A stretch of 64,000 nucleotides of DNA from Phaseolus vulgaris (taxonomy: Eukaryota; Streptophyta; Magnoliopsida; Fabales; Fabaceae), in NCBI RefSeq assembly GCF_000499845.2, contig NC_023759.2, forward strand, positions 40,405,172 through 40,469,171, in the 5' to 3' direction. Position 1 is the first letter of the stretch. Each line of letters starts with the position of its first letter. Positions 40,623 through 52,184 of this stretch are shown here, piece after piece. A model generated the notes under the pieces. The model worked only from the letters and a program-made list of their open reading frames with translations, was not told where the DNA came from and did not search any database. Both the position numbers and the translations under genes were made by a program.

Positions 40623-41134
40623 CTTATTTCTATTATTAAATATTATATTTGATATTTAATAATTTTAAAATATTTTTATTATATGTAATACTTTTCAATA
40701 ATTTTTTATATAAAAATTATTATTAAAAAAAAATTAGCTCCAAATAGAATTTTTATACCCTCCCCACTCTCCCCCTTATATGCTAAAAATATATAATCAT
40801 ATACTCTGCATCCACAAGAGTATTTCCAAATTTTAGTCTTAGTTTTTATTTTTAAAAAAATTACAAAGAATTATTTTAAATGTAATATGTATTAAGAATA
40901 TTTTAAATTATTGTTTTTCAAAAAATTATTTTAAAGTAACCAGAATATTTATACTTATAAATGGTCATTGGCTCATTAACTCTTCAAGAAAAAACATTTG
41001 GGTGAGATTTTGTAATCACGTTATAACAAACATAATTACTAAATAATTACAAAAATAATTTAATTTTAAAAAAAAATCTTCTAGAAGTTCACCATCTTAA
41101 TTGTAACTCTCTAAAACCACCATATGTAATCATC
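40623..41134. other. AT-rich spacer between LINE insertions
   Basis: No coding frame and no repeat recognised; the last bases before 41135 are the target into which the next LINE inserted. Confidence 0.5.
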
Positions 41135-41454
41135 AGCAATAAACCACTTTATAGCGAGATTTGGAGGAACATGAATAATCACATTTTTAAGGGCGGAGCG
41201 ATTGATATTTTGAAATATTTTTTTTGACTCAATTAAAGGTTTGGTCTTGGATCATTTCTTATTTTGTTTCTGCTTAGTTTTGGTTGTGTGTATGTTTAGA
41301 TGTTTTCATTGGTTTTGAGTTGCCTGGTTTTGACAAGGTTATTGGATCTTTCTTTTGTGTAGAGAAGTTGGAATGTATATGGGTTGGATCACCTCTTAAG
41401 TGGTTCATATTTATTTATTTATTTTGCTGATAAAAAGCAATAAACCACTTTATA
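41135..41454 (+). mobile_element. Very short 5'-truncated LINE with exact 19-bp target-site duplication
   Basis: The insert 41154-41435 is flanked by perfect copies of AGCAATAAACCACTTTATA at 41135-41153 and 41436-41454. It begins within the last codons of ORF2 (NNHIFKGGAIDILK is readable) and ends with the hairpin 41386-41406, a T/A-rich stretch and GCTGATAAAA. It is a textbook target-primed insertion that aborted early. Confidence 0.93.
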
Positions 41455-42021
41455 TAAATGTATACAAATGTATAGAGACAAATTCTCCCTGCACCTTCAT
41501 ACTTTCCATTTGCATCTTCATAATTTATTTTTAATTTCAATAATACCCTTTTGAGTATGGTTGAGAGTGTGATTTCTTCTTCTTTATTTTCAAGTAGTGG
41601 TTGATGATAAACGTTGGTGGTTCATGTAAGTTTTGTAGTGTTTTTACTAGTGATGGTTGTATTTTTGTCCGCTTATTTTTTTAGTTTTTTGAAAGCTACA
41701 AAATCTTTAAAAAAACTAGCAAGGCGCAAAAATGGAGTATAAAAACTATAAAAAAGCATCCACACTATAAACATCAAATACAACAAATCTTCTCGCCAAC
41801 TCTCTCTCACACGTTCAAATGATGAAACTGTTCTTTTAAACACAGTGGCTGAAAAAAAAAATAGAAGTGTTACGACTGAAAAAGAGACATATGAGTATAA
41901 TTATTTAAAAATGTGAGATTATACTTTATCTAAGATCATTTTAAAAAGTTAAAACCAAATTTTCATGGTTGATATGAAGTGAGGAGAAGCTATCGAACTG
42001 GAGGAAAATTTTGTTACATCT
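41455..42021. other. Spacer with a solitary MULE-type end
   Basis: At about 41471 the sequence ACAAATTCTCCCTGCACCTT closely resembles the outer end of the MULE arm at 43959 (GGCAAATTCTTCCTGCACC). No matching opposite end was found, so this is probably a remnant of a related short element. Otherwise AT-rich and non-coding. Confidence 0.4.
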
Positions 42022-43587
42022 AAGACCATATATTCATTCGAATGGGAACTAAGATGGAGACGTCCTGGATTTGAATGGGAAGTTGCTCTACAGGAAGAAT
42101 TGTCAAGATCCTTGGCTGGTGCTAAGCTAGATAGGGAGAGGAAGGATTGTATGACATGGAAAGGTGAAGACTTCTTTGTTAAATCTGCATATGAATGTGT
42201 TACAAAAATTGACTCTTGTAATAAGAGTATAATTTTTGAACAACTATGGATGTCTAGAGCGTTTCCAAATGTCCAAATTACAGCATGGAGGGTCTTATTG
42301 GATAGGCTACCGACAAGGCTAAATCTTTCTAGGAGAGGTGTAGGGGTAAATACATCTTTTTGTGCCCTTTGTCAAAAGTGGTATGAATCTGCTCAGCACC
42401 TGTTCTTGGAGTGTGAGGTTGCACTACAAGTATGGAACTGGTGTTTTAGATGGATTGGAATTATGTTTGTACAACATAAGATCCCTAGAGATCATTTCGA
42501 GAGCTTCTGTTTGGTTCAAGTAAATTATAAACAAAATCTTGTGTGGAAAGGTGTATGGGCAGCTATAGTATCGAGTATTTGGGATCAAAGAAACAGATCC
42601 ATCTTTAAGCAAGATAGAGTTGATACGGAGGAAATATTTCATATGGCTCAACTTAAAACTTGATTATGGTTGAGGTATAGAATGAAGTCTTTTAGTTATT
42701 CTTTCTCTTACTGGCTTTTAAATCCTATCTTGTGCATTAAAAGCTGCTATTAGATGGAATGTGTGCAAGGAAGTGGTCGATACTTGAATAGAGGTGAAAG
42801 GGAGACAGGTTAGTGTTGGCAGGGTACGAGGGGTTATGTAGGAGAGACGGGTGGTGTGTGGTGTAGAACTAGTTCTAAGAGTTGTACATCTTTTTCTTTT
42901 ATCAAATAGAATTTCTAATAACTTAGCTAAATGCTAGGAAAGGTCTTTTCTGTTTGGAACAGGGTATCCTGATTTGCGTGGACAGAGTGGTGCAGAATGG
43001 AAACTCAGGGTAATTTGTTGTGCTGGAAGGTGTGTGTTAATACTAAGGAGCAGGTAAAGAAGATAGCAAACCAGTTTTTTGGGTAACTACCACTAGCACG
43101 AGGAAGCCTATATGTTGACTATGGATAATTTGAAAGAATACATATGGATGATGCAAGCTTGTGGAGGTGCTAAAGCCACAGTTGGACTAAGGCATTATTG
43201 CTGTCATATTTTCGGTTCTTGGTGTAATCTGGTGTGGGGATTTGGTGTTGTCAAGGGAAGTCTTGCTGCACAGAATGTTGAAGTAGCCAAATACATATGT
43301 TGTTTATCTCTTAACACGGGTTTTGAGCTACTGCTACATTTTTATGGATGGTGGTTTTGACAATAGTTTTAGGTAAAGCTGGTGCAAAATTCATTACATT
43401 TTTGTACACCAGTTTGGGGTCTATTAAGTTGTAGGTTTTGGCGTTTAAAGTCTCTGAACATGTGATTTTGCTCTATACCACAAGGGGGTGTAACCTTGTG
43501 GTTGTGTATATGGGTTGGGTTATCCCTGAAGTAGCCCTTTAATTTAATTTATTCATTGCTGATAAAAAAAAGACCATATATTCATTC
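42022..43587 (+). mobile_element. 5'-truncated LINE with exact 18-bp target-site duplication
   Basis: The insert 42040-43569 lies between perfect copies of AAGACCATATATTCATTC at 42022-42039 and 43570-43587. It holds the C-terminal end of ORF2, a long 3' UTR (about 42754-43569), a terminal hairpin at 43517-43537 and the typical end TTCATTGCTGATAAAAAAA. Confidence 0.94.
42040..42753 (+). pseudogene. LINE ORF2 C-terminus with zf-RVT domain, one nonsense codon
   Basis: Reading frame enters from the truncated 5' edge and contains a zf-RVT region: ITAWRVLLDRLPTRLNL followed by CALCQKWYESAQHLFLEC, with the expected Cys/His ligands. A single TGA at 42661-42663, in a place where the flanking pattern suggests Trp, interrupts the frame; reading on it reaches TAG at 42751-42753. 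The fragment cannot make an active enzyme because endonuclease and reverse transcriptase are missing. Confidence 0.85.
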
Positions 43588-44133
43588 ATAACCATAAAAA
43601 ATTAAAAAGATTAAAAATCTTTCACCCTTAGGGCTCAAGTTATAACCCAACAATTAGGGATGACAATGCAGGTTGATCCGCCCCGCACAGGCCAGCCCCG
43701 TGTTTGGCCCGCAAAATGCAGATCGGGTTGGCTCGCCTCGCGCAAGTAGTGCAAACTCACTTCATTGGTCCACCTCACATATGAGGTAACCCGCATAATG
43801 AAAATATTTTTTTAGAAAAAAATTAAAATTTCATTAATAATAAAAAACCTATTTCTATTGTTGAAAAATTAAAATTTTATTATTTTAATTCATTCAATTA
43901 AAATAAAAATATGAATTAAGTATGATGGTTGTTAGAAGGTTTGATTAAAAATAATTAAGGCAAATTCTTCCTGCACCAGATCATTTTAAACTACACCCAA
44001 TATACATAAAGAAAAAGACTAAAATACCCTTAATGAAATGAAAATTAGGGTTTTTTAAAATGTGCACCCAACCCACATCCAATTCACCCAACCCAACAGC
44101 ATTGCACCCTTTTTTTTCTATGATCACTGTGAG

Positions 44134-44299
44134 GAGGCAGCGCACGGAGAAGATTGTGAGGCAGCGCGCCGAGAAGGAGACGAAGTCACTGGAGAAGCAT
44201 TGAAGCCGTCGGAGAAGGATTGAAGCCGCCGGAGAAGAAGACGAAGCCACCGGAGAAGGATTGAAGTCGCCGAAGAAGGATTGAAGCCACCAGAGGTAG
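44134..44299. repeat. 20-24-bp GC-rich minisatellite inside the MULE left arm
   Basis: About eight degenerate units, most of about 20 bases and built on GAAGCCGCCGGAGAAGGATT, run without a break. The right arm has nothing at the matching position. Because units are mostly 20 bases they do not keep one reading frame, and the Ser-rich antisense frame here is a by-product. Confidence 0.8.
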
Positions 44300-44559
44300 T
44301 TGGTAAAAAGGTTATGTGACATATAGGTAAGTCTGCAACCAATATGAATAAATATGCAACTTTTGCCCAATTTTCATTGGTGGTGTAAAATTAATATTGG
44401 AACCATTATCACAACTACAACTAGTTTTTGCAAGCAAAATAGTAATGAATAACATATATCATATCCTGTACTTATCTAATAAACTAAAAATGATTTGGAA
44501 GGTAAAATTGATTTGTGACTAGTATGTATCTTTGCGCTGCATCCAATCCATATTTGCTT

Positions 44560-44805
44560 TAGTAATATATCCCTCACTTGCTTAACAGAATGCAGTCTCA
44601 GGAGCTTTGGATGTGTAGGAGCAAGAAGTTATGCTGTAAAACAATTTTTTTTGTCTTAGATTCAAGTTCAATCAAACTTCCAGGTCTTTCTGGTGCCCTA
44701 GATGCGAAGTTTATGAAGGATAAACTTCATCTTTGCACTTTGGAGGGTGTTATATACAGATGTAAATGAATCAGAGAAAACCACTAGTCATGTGTGATAC
44801 TGATC
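44560..44805 (+). other. Arm-specific segment, possible captured gene fragment
   Basis: A block absent from the right arm. It looks exon-like: it follows TTGCTTAACAG, which resembles a splice acceptor, and has lower AT content. A 63-codon frame (44578-44769) translates to a sequence I do not recognise. MULEs are known to pick up host gene pieces, so capture is a reasonable guess, but loss from the right arm would look the same. Confidence 0.35.
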
Positions 44806-45756
44806 TTTGAAAGAGACTTTGCATGCTTCAGCTTCACCATGCTATATACACTTTTGGTTCAACTCTTTTTGTTTTGTTTCAGATCTTAAAAAATTATTTT
44901 CATATGATTTTGTAGGAAACAAGCTCCGGAAAATTATGAAAGCATGAAAAATAAACACACACTTTTGCTTATAAGCAATTTATTCCACATTACATTAAAC
45001 ACTGAAGCCTTAAAATGGTTCATTTTATTTGAAATGAAATCTCATACTAGGGTTTTTTTTTTATGAAAATGGATGTCTATTTAAGTATGCATATTAAGAT
45101 CAAACCTTCTTGTAAATTAATAAGGGTTATGCAATCTTTATTTTTTATTTTATTTATTTTTTTGGAATGAAGCTTCTATATTTTAATAATGTTATTAAAT
45201 ATTTGATATATATAAAATAAAATAAAAATAATAATTAATAATAAAAATAATAAAAATAATAATTGATATATTTATAAAAATAAATAATAATAATTAATTA
45301 ATTTAATTTATATTCATTATTATTATTATTTTTTAATTAATATTATTATTTTATAAATTAATTCTAAATATGATTGTTATTCTAATATTCTAATATTTAA
45401 ATATTCATATTATTAATATTAATATATTTTTTATTATTATAATATATATATATATATATAAATATATTTACAATATTATTATTTATTATTATTATATTAT
45501 ATAATTAAATTATATTATTATAATTAATTATTTTAACAATAATAATAATTCTTGTTGTTATTATATATATATATATATATAACCAAGCAAATATGAGTTT
45601 TTGGATAAACTTATCCATAAGTATATTTTGTATTCTAGATATGAATATCCAAAATGATTTTATGTGTTCCAGATTTCAAATTGTGGAAGGATATTGTGAA
45701 ACTTACGGATTTGTATATTTGAAAGCTAACTTTATGTTTTTTTTTCAGCATTGCCA

Positions 45757-48540
45757 ATGGATACAACTGACTCATACATGGGAATTTCAGGGAAGATTGA
45801 TGTGTGGGATGGATTAGATGATGTTGATCTGGAGCAGTCAATAACGTATAACGCGTTAGATAATGAACATAGAGCACATGAGTGTAATGAGGCGTTTACT
45901 ACAAATAAGGTAAGGTAAATGTTAGGCGTGTGAACCTTATTGTTTATGAATTATTTTAAATTTTGGCATCTATTATTGTAGGTATTTCGTAATTGAGATG
46001 AGTTGTTAGAGTGGGCGAGAAGTGTTGACTATTATTATGGGTTTGTTATTGTTATATTAAGGTCAGATACATGGACAAGGCAACGAGGAAGGATGACATA
46101 CATATTATTAGGTTGTGAGAGAGGAGGTAAATACAGAAAGTATAAAAAAGACGTAGATATCAGTCGAACGGGAAGTAGGAAGTGTGATTGTCCTTTCAGA
46201 TTGCGAGGCAAACCAGTCAAAGGTGGTCAAGGGTGGATGGTTGAATTAATTTGTGGTTATCACAATCATGATTTGGCAGAGACATTGGTAGGTCATCCGT
46301 ATGCCGGAAGGTTAAGTGTTGAGGAAAAGGCTATGGTTGAGGATATGATTAAAAATTTAGTGAAGCCAAGAAATATTTTACTAACCATGAAAGAGAGAAA
46401 TGAGAAGAATGTCACGACAATAAAGCAAGTTTATAATGCAATGAGTGGTCACCGAAGATCACAACGAGGTCATAAAAAAGAAATGCAACAATTCATGTTG
46501 TTACTAGAGCGAGACATGTATGTGCATAGGTGTAGGTGTGAAGAGGTGTCGAATGTTGTGCAAGATATATTTTGGACACACACAGATTCAGTAAAGCTAG
46601 TGAACTTGTTTAACATTGTCATATTGATGGATAGTACGTACAAAACGAACAAGTATAGGATGCCGTTACTTGAAGTTGTTGGGATTACATCAACTGGTTT
46701 GACTTTTTCCGTTGCATTTTGTTTACTAGCAGCAGAAAAGGAAAATATTTTTTTGTGGGCCCTTGACAGACTTAAAGGGTTGTTTTTGAGAGTTAATTCA
46801 TATCCTAGGGTGGTGGTATGTGATAGAGATATTGCCTTAATGAATGCAATCAAAATCGTTTTTCCTGAAGCTTATAAGCTTTGCCGATTTCACATTGATA
46901 AAAATGTGAAAGCAAAATGTAAAATGTTGGTGCATCCAAGAGAGGCATGGGATCAAGTAATGCAGTCTTGGAGATCTATTGTGGATTGTGATATTGTTGA
47001 GGCCTTTGAAGATCGTGTCAATGCATTTCAAGTTGTGTGTTCTCCATGGCCTATATTTGTTGATTATGTGATGGCTACATGGTTACGTCCACATAAAGTA
47101 AAATTTGTTAAGGCATGGACAGATAAGGTGATGCACTTAGGAAACACGACAAGTAATAGGGTTGAGGCGACACATTGGAGCCTAAAGAGAGTTCTTCAAA
47201 ATTCCATGGGGGATTTATGTTTCTGCTGGGATTCGATCAACAAGATGATTATTTTACAACATAATGCAATCAAAGCTTCATTCCAAAAGAGTCTGCATGT
47301 GGTCGAACATCGGTTTAAGGTTACAACTTACAAAAAATTGTTGGGCTTTGTATCTAAATATGCTTTGAACCTGATTGCTAAAGAACTTGATAGGGTTAAA
47401 TCTATGGGATTTGATAAAAAATAGATGTGGTGGATGTACTCTTACATGTACTCATGGTCTTCCTTGTGCGTGTCAATTGGCTTCGTTTGGTGCAGGTAGC
47501 ATACCACTTAAATCAGTACATGTCATGTGGACTCGATTAAGCTTTGATGATATTGCAGCAGAACAATGTTCATATGAGTTGTCAATTGACAAAGAGTTTG
47601 AGGTGATCGCGAAGCGGTTCAAAGAGTTGGACGTTGCAGGTAAGGTTAACATCAAAACTAAATTGCAAGAGATTGCCTTTCCAGAGAAGACATCTATTTA
47701 CGCACCTGATAAGGTCAAAACAAAAGGTGTTGTGAAGATGGTTCGTCCTACCAAATTCATGAGATCAACTAAGCGAATCCCTTTTTATTTTGAACATGTG
47801 GATTTCTTACACTCACAACATGATAGTTGTTCGAGTAAAAAATCTACTAAAGGACACTTACTACAAATTCTACCAGCACAATCCATTCCTTTGCTTGATT
47901 AGTTCCCTGTAGGATATCATCCATACATTGTTGATGTTGTCGACGTTAAGGTTGATGGCCATTGTGAGTACCGTGTTGTTGTTGCCAAATTGGGCATGGG
48001 AGAGGAGTCATGGGTTGTTGTTCGAATGAATTTGTTAAAAGAACTAAGTGAATGGAGACAAGAATATGTTGAACTATTTGGTGGTGATGAACGATATGAA
48101 TACTTGAAGAAGTCACTTCTAGTTGACCACATGTCTATGGTATCAACCACTAACACCATTTCATTTGTACTTTGCATTTCTTCATTTAACTCACTTCGCC
48201 ATTTGTACTTGCAGGCAGGAGCAGATAAGTGGATGACAATTCTAGACATGGGATACGTTATTGCTAATCGGTATAATGTCATTTTCGTTTCATTGTCCAT
48301 GATACAATCATTGAGTATTTTTCCTTTAAGAACCCAAGCACCAAGTAACTTCACTCATCACCGAATAATTGCAATTGGGCACGTCCACGAAAATCATTTT
48401 GTTCAGGTATACCCTAAACGAATAAAAAAAAGTAAGTCATAGTGTTAACTTAAAAGTTATGTAACTTATATTTATAACTTTTATAGGTGAAGCTGAAAGA
48501 TGGTTGTCCAATTCCACCAACAGATATACTGTGGGCATGA
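45757..48540 (+). pseudogene. MULE transposase with FAR1-type, SWIM and OTU protease domains
   Basis: Inferred exons 45757-45909, 45982-48139, 48215-48406 and 48487-48540 would encode about 850 residues. Order: FAR1-type zinc finger with RKCDCPF and GYHNHD; a MULE DDE core with Asp268 (VILMDSTYK, 46630), Asp332 (VVCDRDIAL, 46822) and Glu446 (SNRVEATHW, 47164); a SWIM-type motif THGLPCACQL (about 47453-47482); and a C-terminal OTU-like cysteine protease with DVKVDGHCEYR (about 47942-47974; Asp and Cys) and ENHFVQ (about 48389-48406; His). Lesions: TGA at 45994-45996, an extra base in the A-run 47416-47421, and TAG at 47900-47902. The transposase cuts and joins element ends; the role of the OTU (possibly removing ubiquitin) is unknown. 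Similar plant proteins are often misnamed in databases because of the extra domains. All DDE and OTU residues are retained, so inactivation is recent. Confidence 0.85.
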
Positions 48541-48859
48541 CATCGTTATCCTACGGCCCAATCTTGGTCAACATACTACACTAGTCGATACAAGTTTATA
48601 CACAAATAATGTCCATTAGACGATATTTCTAATATTAACATTTGTAATACATATTTAATGTTTATGTTTTAGTATGTTTAGTTTCTTTTAATACATGTAT
48701 TCACTACATTTCTATTGCATATACGCGCTTATGGAACTATCATATACAATTACGGATGACACAATCCATCACACACAATGGTGTCTACAAATGCCAAAAT
48801 TTGGAACACATTAGGGATGGCAAAACCTGGAACACATAATTATGCCTAGGGATGGCAAA

Positions 48860-48874
48860 AAATTAATAATATTG

Positions 48875-48913
<39 letters not shown>

Positions 48914-49829
48914 AAAAAATATATTAATATTAATAATATGAATATGAATATTTAAATATTAGAATAACAATAATCTTTAAAATTAATTTATAAAATAATA
49001 ATATTAATTAAATAATAATAATAATAATGAACATAAATTAAATTAATTAATTATTATTATTTATTTTATTTTATATATATCAAATATTATTAATTATTAT
49101 TTTTATTTTATTTTATATATATCAAATATTTAAAATATAGAAGCTTCATTCCAAAATAAAATAAAATAAAACTAACAATAAAAAATAAAGATTGCATAAC
49201 ACTTGTCAATTTAAGTTTTGATCTTAAAAATGTGATTTGTGATATCCATACTTAAATAGACATTCATCTTCATAAAAAACTTAGTCTAAGATTTCATCTC
49301 AAATAAAATGAACCCTTTTTAAGACTTCAGTGTTTAATGTGGAATAAATTGCTTCTAAACAAAAATGTGTGCTTATTTTTCATGCTTTCATAAAATTTCG
49401 GAGGAGCTTGTTTCCTACAAAATCATATGAAGATAACTTTTTTAAGATCTGGAAAAGAAAAAAGTCGAACCAAAAGTGTATATAGCATGTACAAATATAG
49501 GATTTTGAACTGAAGCACTAGTGAAGCTGAAGCAAACCTGGGTGCAGCGCACATATACATACTAGTTACTTTAGCTTTCAAATCACTTTTAGATTATTAG
49601 ATAAGCACATGATATAATCTATGTTGTTCATTACTATTTTGCTTGCAAAAATTAGTTGTAGTTGTGATAACAGAAAAAATGGTGCAATGATGTTGGGTTG
49701 GGTGAATTGGATGTGGGTTGGGAGCACATTTAAAAAAATCCTAATTTTCATTTCATTAAGGGTATTTTAGTCTTTTTCTTTATATATATTGGGTGTAGTT
49801 TAAAATGATATGGTGCAGAAGAATCTGCC
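48860..49829. repeat. Right long inverted arm of the MULE
   Basis: Reverse complement of the left arm without its two private blocks. It begins in an AT microsatellite and AT-rich stretch, carries the AAGCTTCATTCCA and GGAGCTTGTTTCCTACAAAA landmarks found inverted in the left arm, and ends at the 9-bp duplication. Confidence 0.82.
48878..48907. repeat. AT microsatellite at the inner edge of the MULE right arm
   Basis: About 15 AT units. The left arm has shorter AT runs at the equivalent inner position, near 45438 and 45563. Confidence 0.85.
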
Positions 49830-50383
49830 AATAATTAAAGTTTTTTTGCATCTATTTTCTATTTTCCCTATATATGTATGTAAATGTATCAGAGTATCTT
49901 ATCAAAGTTTTACTACAAAATATTTTAATGAGGATGATTAATTTTTTAACGAGTATCATATTTCTTTATATTATTTTTTTATTTACAAATTTAATATATA
50001 AGACTTTATTTAAAACTAAATCTATTCTCACTTTTAATATTAACTTCTTTAGATGATTAAAATAAAATATTTATTTGTTTAGTACATTAAGTTCAATATT
50101 TTTAAAATAAAATAATATAAAAATCACACTGCAATAATGGATGAGTGGGGTATGATTATTTTTTACAGAAAAAAATTAAATAATTATTTTTTATTTATGC
50201 GGGTCAACGGGTCAATCCGCTCACTGTTGACCTGCACAGGCAATAGGTTATGCGATATACGCTTAAACGAGTTAGAGAACTAGATTAGTAAGTCTGTCTC
50301 ACGCTTTTTGGTAATGGACTATGGGTCAACCCGCATGGACCGACCCGCATGACCCGTCCCACATTATCATCCTTACCAACAAC

Positions 50384-50690
50384 TCTGCAATGACACATAG
50401 GACCCTCCACTAGGTCTTAACTAAGATTATAATCATCTTATAATCAACTTACATCAAAATCACTATATAAGTTTTTTTAGAATTTTCTATCAACGGTTTG
50501 CACTTGATGTTCAACATTTTGATAGGCTTTTATAAATATGTTTTGAAGGAATTTTTAATTACATTTCACTTGTAAAACTTAAATAATTTAAATTAAATAT
50601 TTATGTCATAATTTCCATATCTGAATTACTATTTTAAATTTTAATCTAAAATAAATTCATAATTACATAAATACTGTCATTGATTAAAAT
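50384..50690. other. AT-rich spacer
   Basis: Intergenic sequence between the hAT-like element and a CACTA-like MITE; nothing recognised. Confidence 0.5.
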
Positions 50691-50691
50691 A

Positions 50692-51144
50692 CATTACAAG
50701 AAAATCATTAAATAGTAACCAAATTTAGAGACAAAAAATAATTAGTCATTATATTAATTAAATTATATACTAATTTAAATACTGAAAAATTATTCATATC
50801 TAGAGTGATTTTATTATTAATAAACAATTATAAATGATTTCTAAATTTGTATTTAAATTAGCTACTTAAGTTTTAGTGACTAATATTTTAGATTATAAAT
50901 TAGTCTTTAAAAAAATAATAAAAACTAATTTAGAATATAATGTAGTAAGTAACTAAACTTGATAGTTAAGGATTAGATACCAATTTATAAGCAATTTTAT
51001 AAATTTTTATTAATTATAAAAACTACTTTAGATAACCAATAGTTATATATATATATATATAATGGTGTCTAATTTAATAAAATAGTAAATAATTATTTTA
51101 ATCTCTAAAATTAGTTTTTATTTAATAATTTTCTTGTAGTAGTG
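50692..51144. mobile_element. CACTA-like foldback MITE
   Basis: The left end reads CATTACAAGAAAATCATTAA and the right end, on the other strand, reads CTACAAGAAAATTATTAA, both variants of the CACTACAAGAAAAT terminus. The two halves are inverted versions of one another over most of about 450 bases, meeting near 50900. There is no coding capacity. Its subterminal words (TTAGAGACAAAAAATAATTA) are shared with the copies at 11.6-12.0, 56.9-57.2 and 59.4 kb. Confidence 0.7.
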
Positions 51145-52180
51145 ATATATTAAAATTTTAAAATTCATAATTAATTCAAAAGATCTTATTTTAATTTGAA
51201 CTATCTCAATTTCTAACCTTTTTAAGTTTTCTAAAACCGCTTTGGAAGAAATTACCATTTTATTTAAAATATTGAATAAAATACTAAACTAGTTATATCC
51301 ATAAATAAATCGAAAATATTAGGTTTTGAAAATTATTAATAAATTAAATTAAATTGTACTCTTTTAAGTCCGTCAGAAAATAATTTAAAAAAAAATATGA
51401 ATAGTCCTATACGCTTTTATCAATAAATTTCCTTATCATTATTCTTGCATATGCAAGGTGGATTTAGTGTAATGACTCTAGTTTGGATATCACTAAAAAG
51501 AATTAAGTAACAATTAAATTTAAAAATAAAAAATAATCAGTCATTCTATATTATTTAAGTTAGATACTATTTTAGTGACTATTTATATTTAAATAGTTTC
51601 TCTTATTAATAAAAATATTAGATATTAATTTAAAATTTATTTTATATATTTTATTAATAATAAATTTTGATATTAATAATTATTTTAGTTTATAAAATAA
51701 TCTCTAATTTAGTCAAATTAATAATTATTTTAATTTTTATTCAAATGTAGTTCCCAAGACCAATATTTTCTACTTTAAATTAATTATATTTAAGAAGAAG
51801 TAATGTAATTTGTGACTTAAATTGAAAATAATCAATTATTTGCATATTTAACTGGTTGATATCAGGAGCTAACTGGTTGATATTGGAGCTAATTTGGCTT
51901 ACGTTGTTGAGGTGAAGGCTGCACTATCATCTACCTTCATTTCTTTTTGTAATATGTAAAATGTTATATTTAAGTTAGTTTTTGGGACTTAATAATATGT
52001 TCAGCGACAAGTTTAGTCAGAATGATCGATATGTTTGGTTATGGAATTACAGTACAAAAAAATTATTAGATAATTTTTTTTTAAATAATTAAAAACTAAA
52101 TGGAAAGTGGAAAGAAAGAAAAAGCAACACATTAAATTTCTATATTATATGTTGAAGAAAATTTGGAGTTTGTAGTATCT
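51145..52180. other. AT-rich DNA with another decayed CACTA-like arm
   Basis: From about 51493 CACTAAAAAGAATTAAGTAA and AATAATCAGTCATT, with further MITE-type words to about 51740, look like a worn arm of the same family. The rest, up to the LINE fragment, is AT-rich without genes. Confidence 0.4.
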
Positions 52181-52184
52181 GGGT

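Larger units (their letters stand above)
43959..45480. repeat. Left long inverted arm of the MULE
   Basis: It matches the right arm inverted for most of its length, from the outer 45 bases through the region with GTTTCAGATCTTAAAAAA (44877-44894) to an AT-rich inner part with AT microsatellites (about 45438-45462). Two blocks are unique to this arm: about 44134-44400 (a GC-rich minisatellite and flank) and about 44560-44805 (a gene-like segment). The inner boundary is approximate. Confidence 0.8.
43959..49829 (+). mobile_element. MULE (Mutator-like) DNA transposon, 5.87 kb
   Basis: A perfect 9-bp target-site duplication, AATAATTAA, sits at 43950-43958 and 49830-49838. The ends are inverted repeats: GGCAAATTCTTCCTGCACC at the left and GGCAGATTCTTCTGCACC reading in from the right. 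They extend into very long arms and enclose a transposase-SWIM-OTU gene. It is inserted in the hAT-like element, so it is the younger of the two. The gene has two stops and one frameshift, so this copy is no longer autonomous. Confidence 0.92.
43655..50375. mobile_element. Non-autonomous hAT-like element split by a MULE
   Basis: The ends are imperfect inverted repeats: TAGGGATGACAATGCAGG at 43655 and, reading the other strand from 50375, TAAGGATGATAATGTGGG. They are flanked by a near-perfect 8-bp duplication, CCAACAAT (43647-43654) and CCAACAAC (50376-50383), the size made by hAT transposases. Without the MULE the element would be about 850 bases. Both ends are GC-rich with many GGGT/CCCGC words and the middle is AT-rich. 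No transposase of its own was seen. Confidence 0.7.

Noticed and set aside
43112..43360. 82-codon frame as a gene
   Set aside because: It lies in the 3' UTR of a LINE whose borders are fixed by an exact target-site duplication, and its translation resembles nothing known.
43981..44370. Ser/Ala-rich minus-strand frames in the MULE left arm
   Set aside because: They come from the 20-bp GC-rich minisatellite, which does not hold one frame and is missing from the other arm.
47917..48354. 145-codon minus-strand frame opposite the OTU region
   Set aside because: It is antisense to the transposase/OTU exons, which have clear family motifs in the plus direction.
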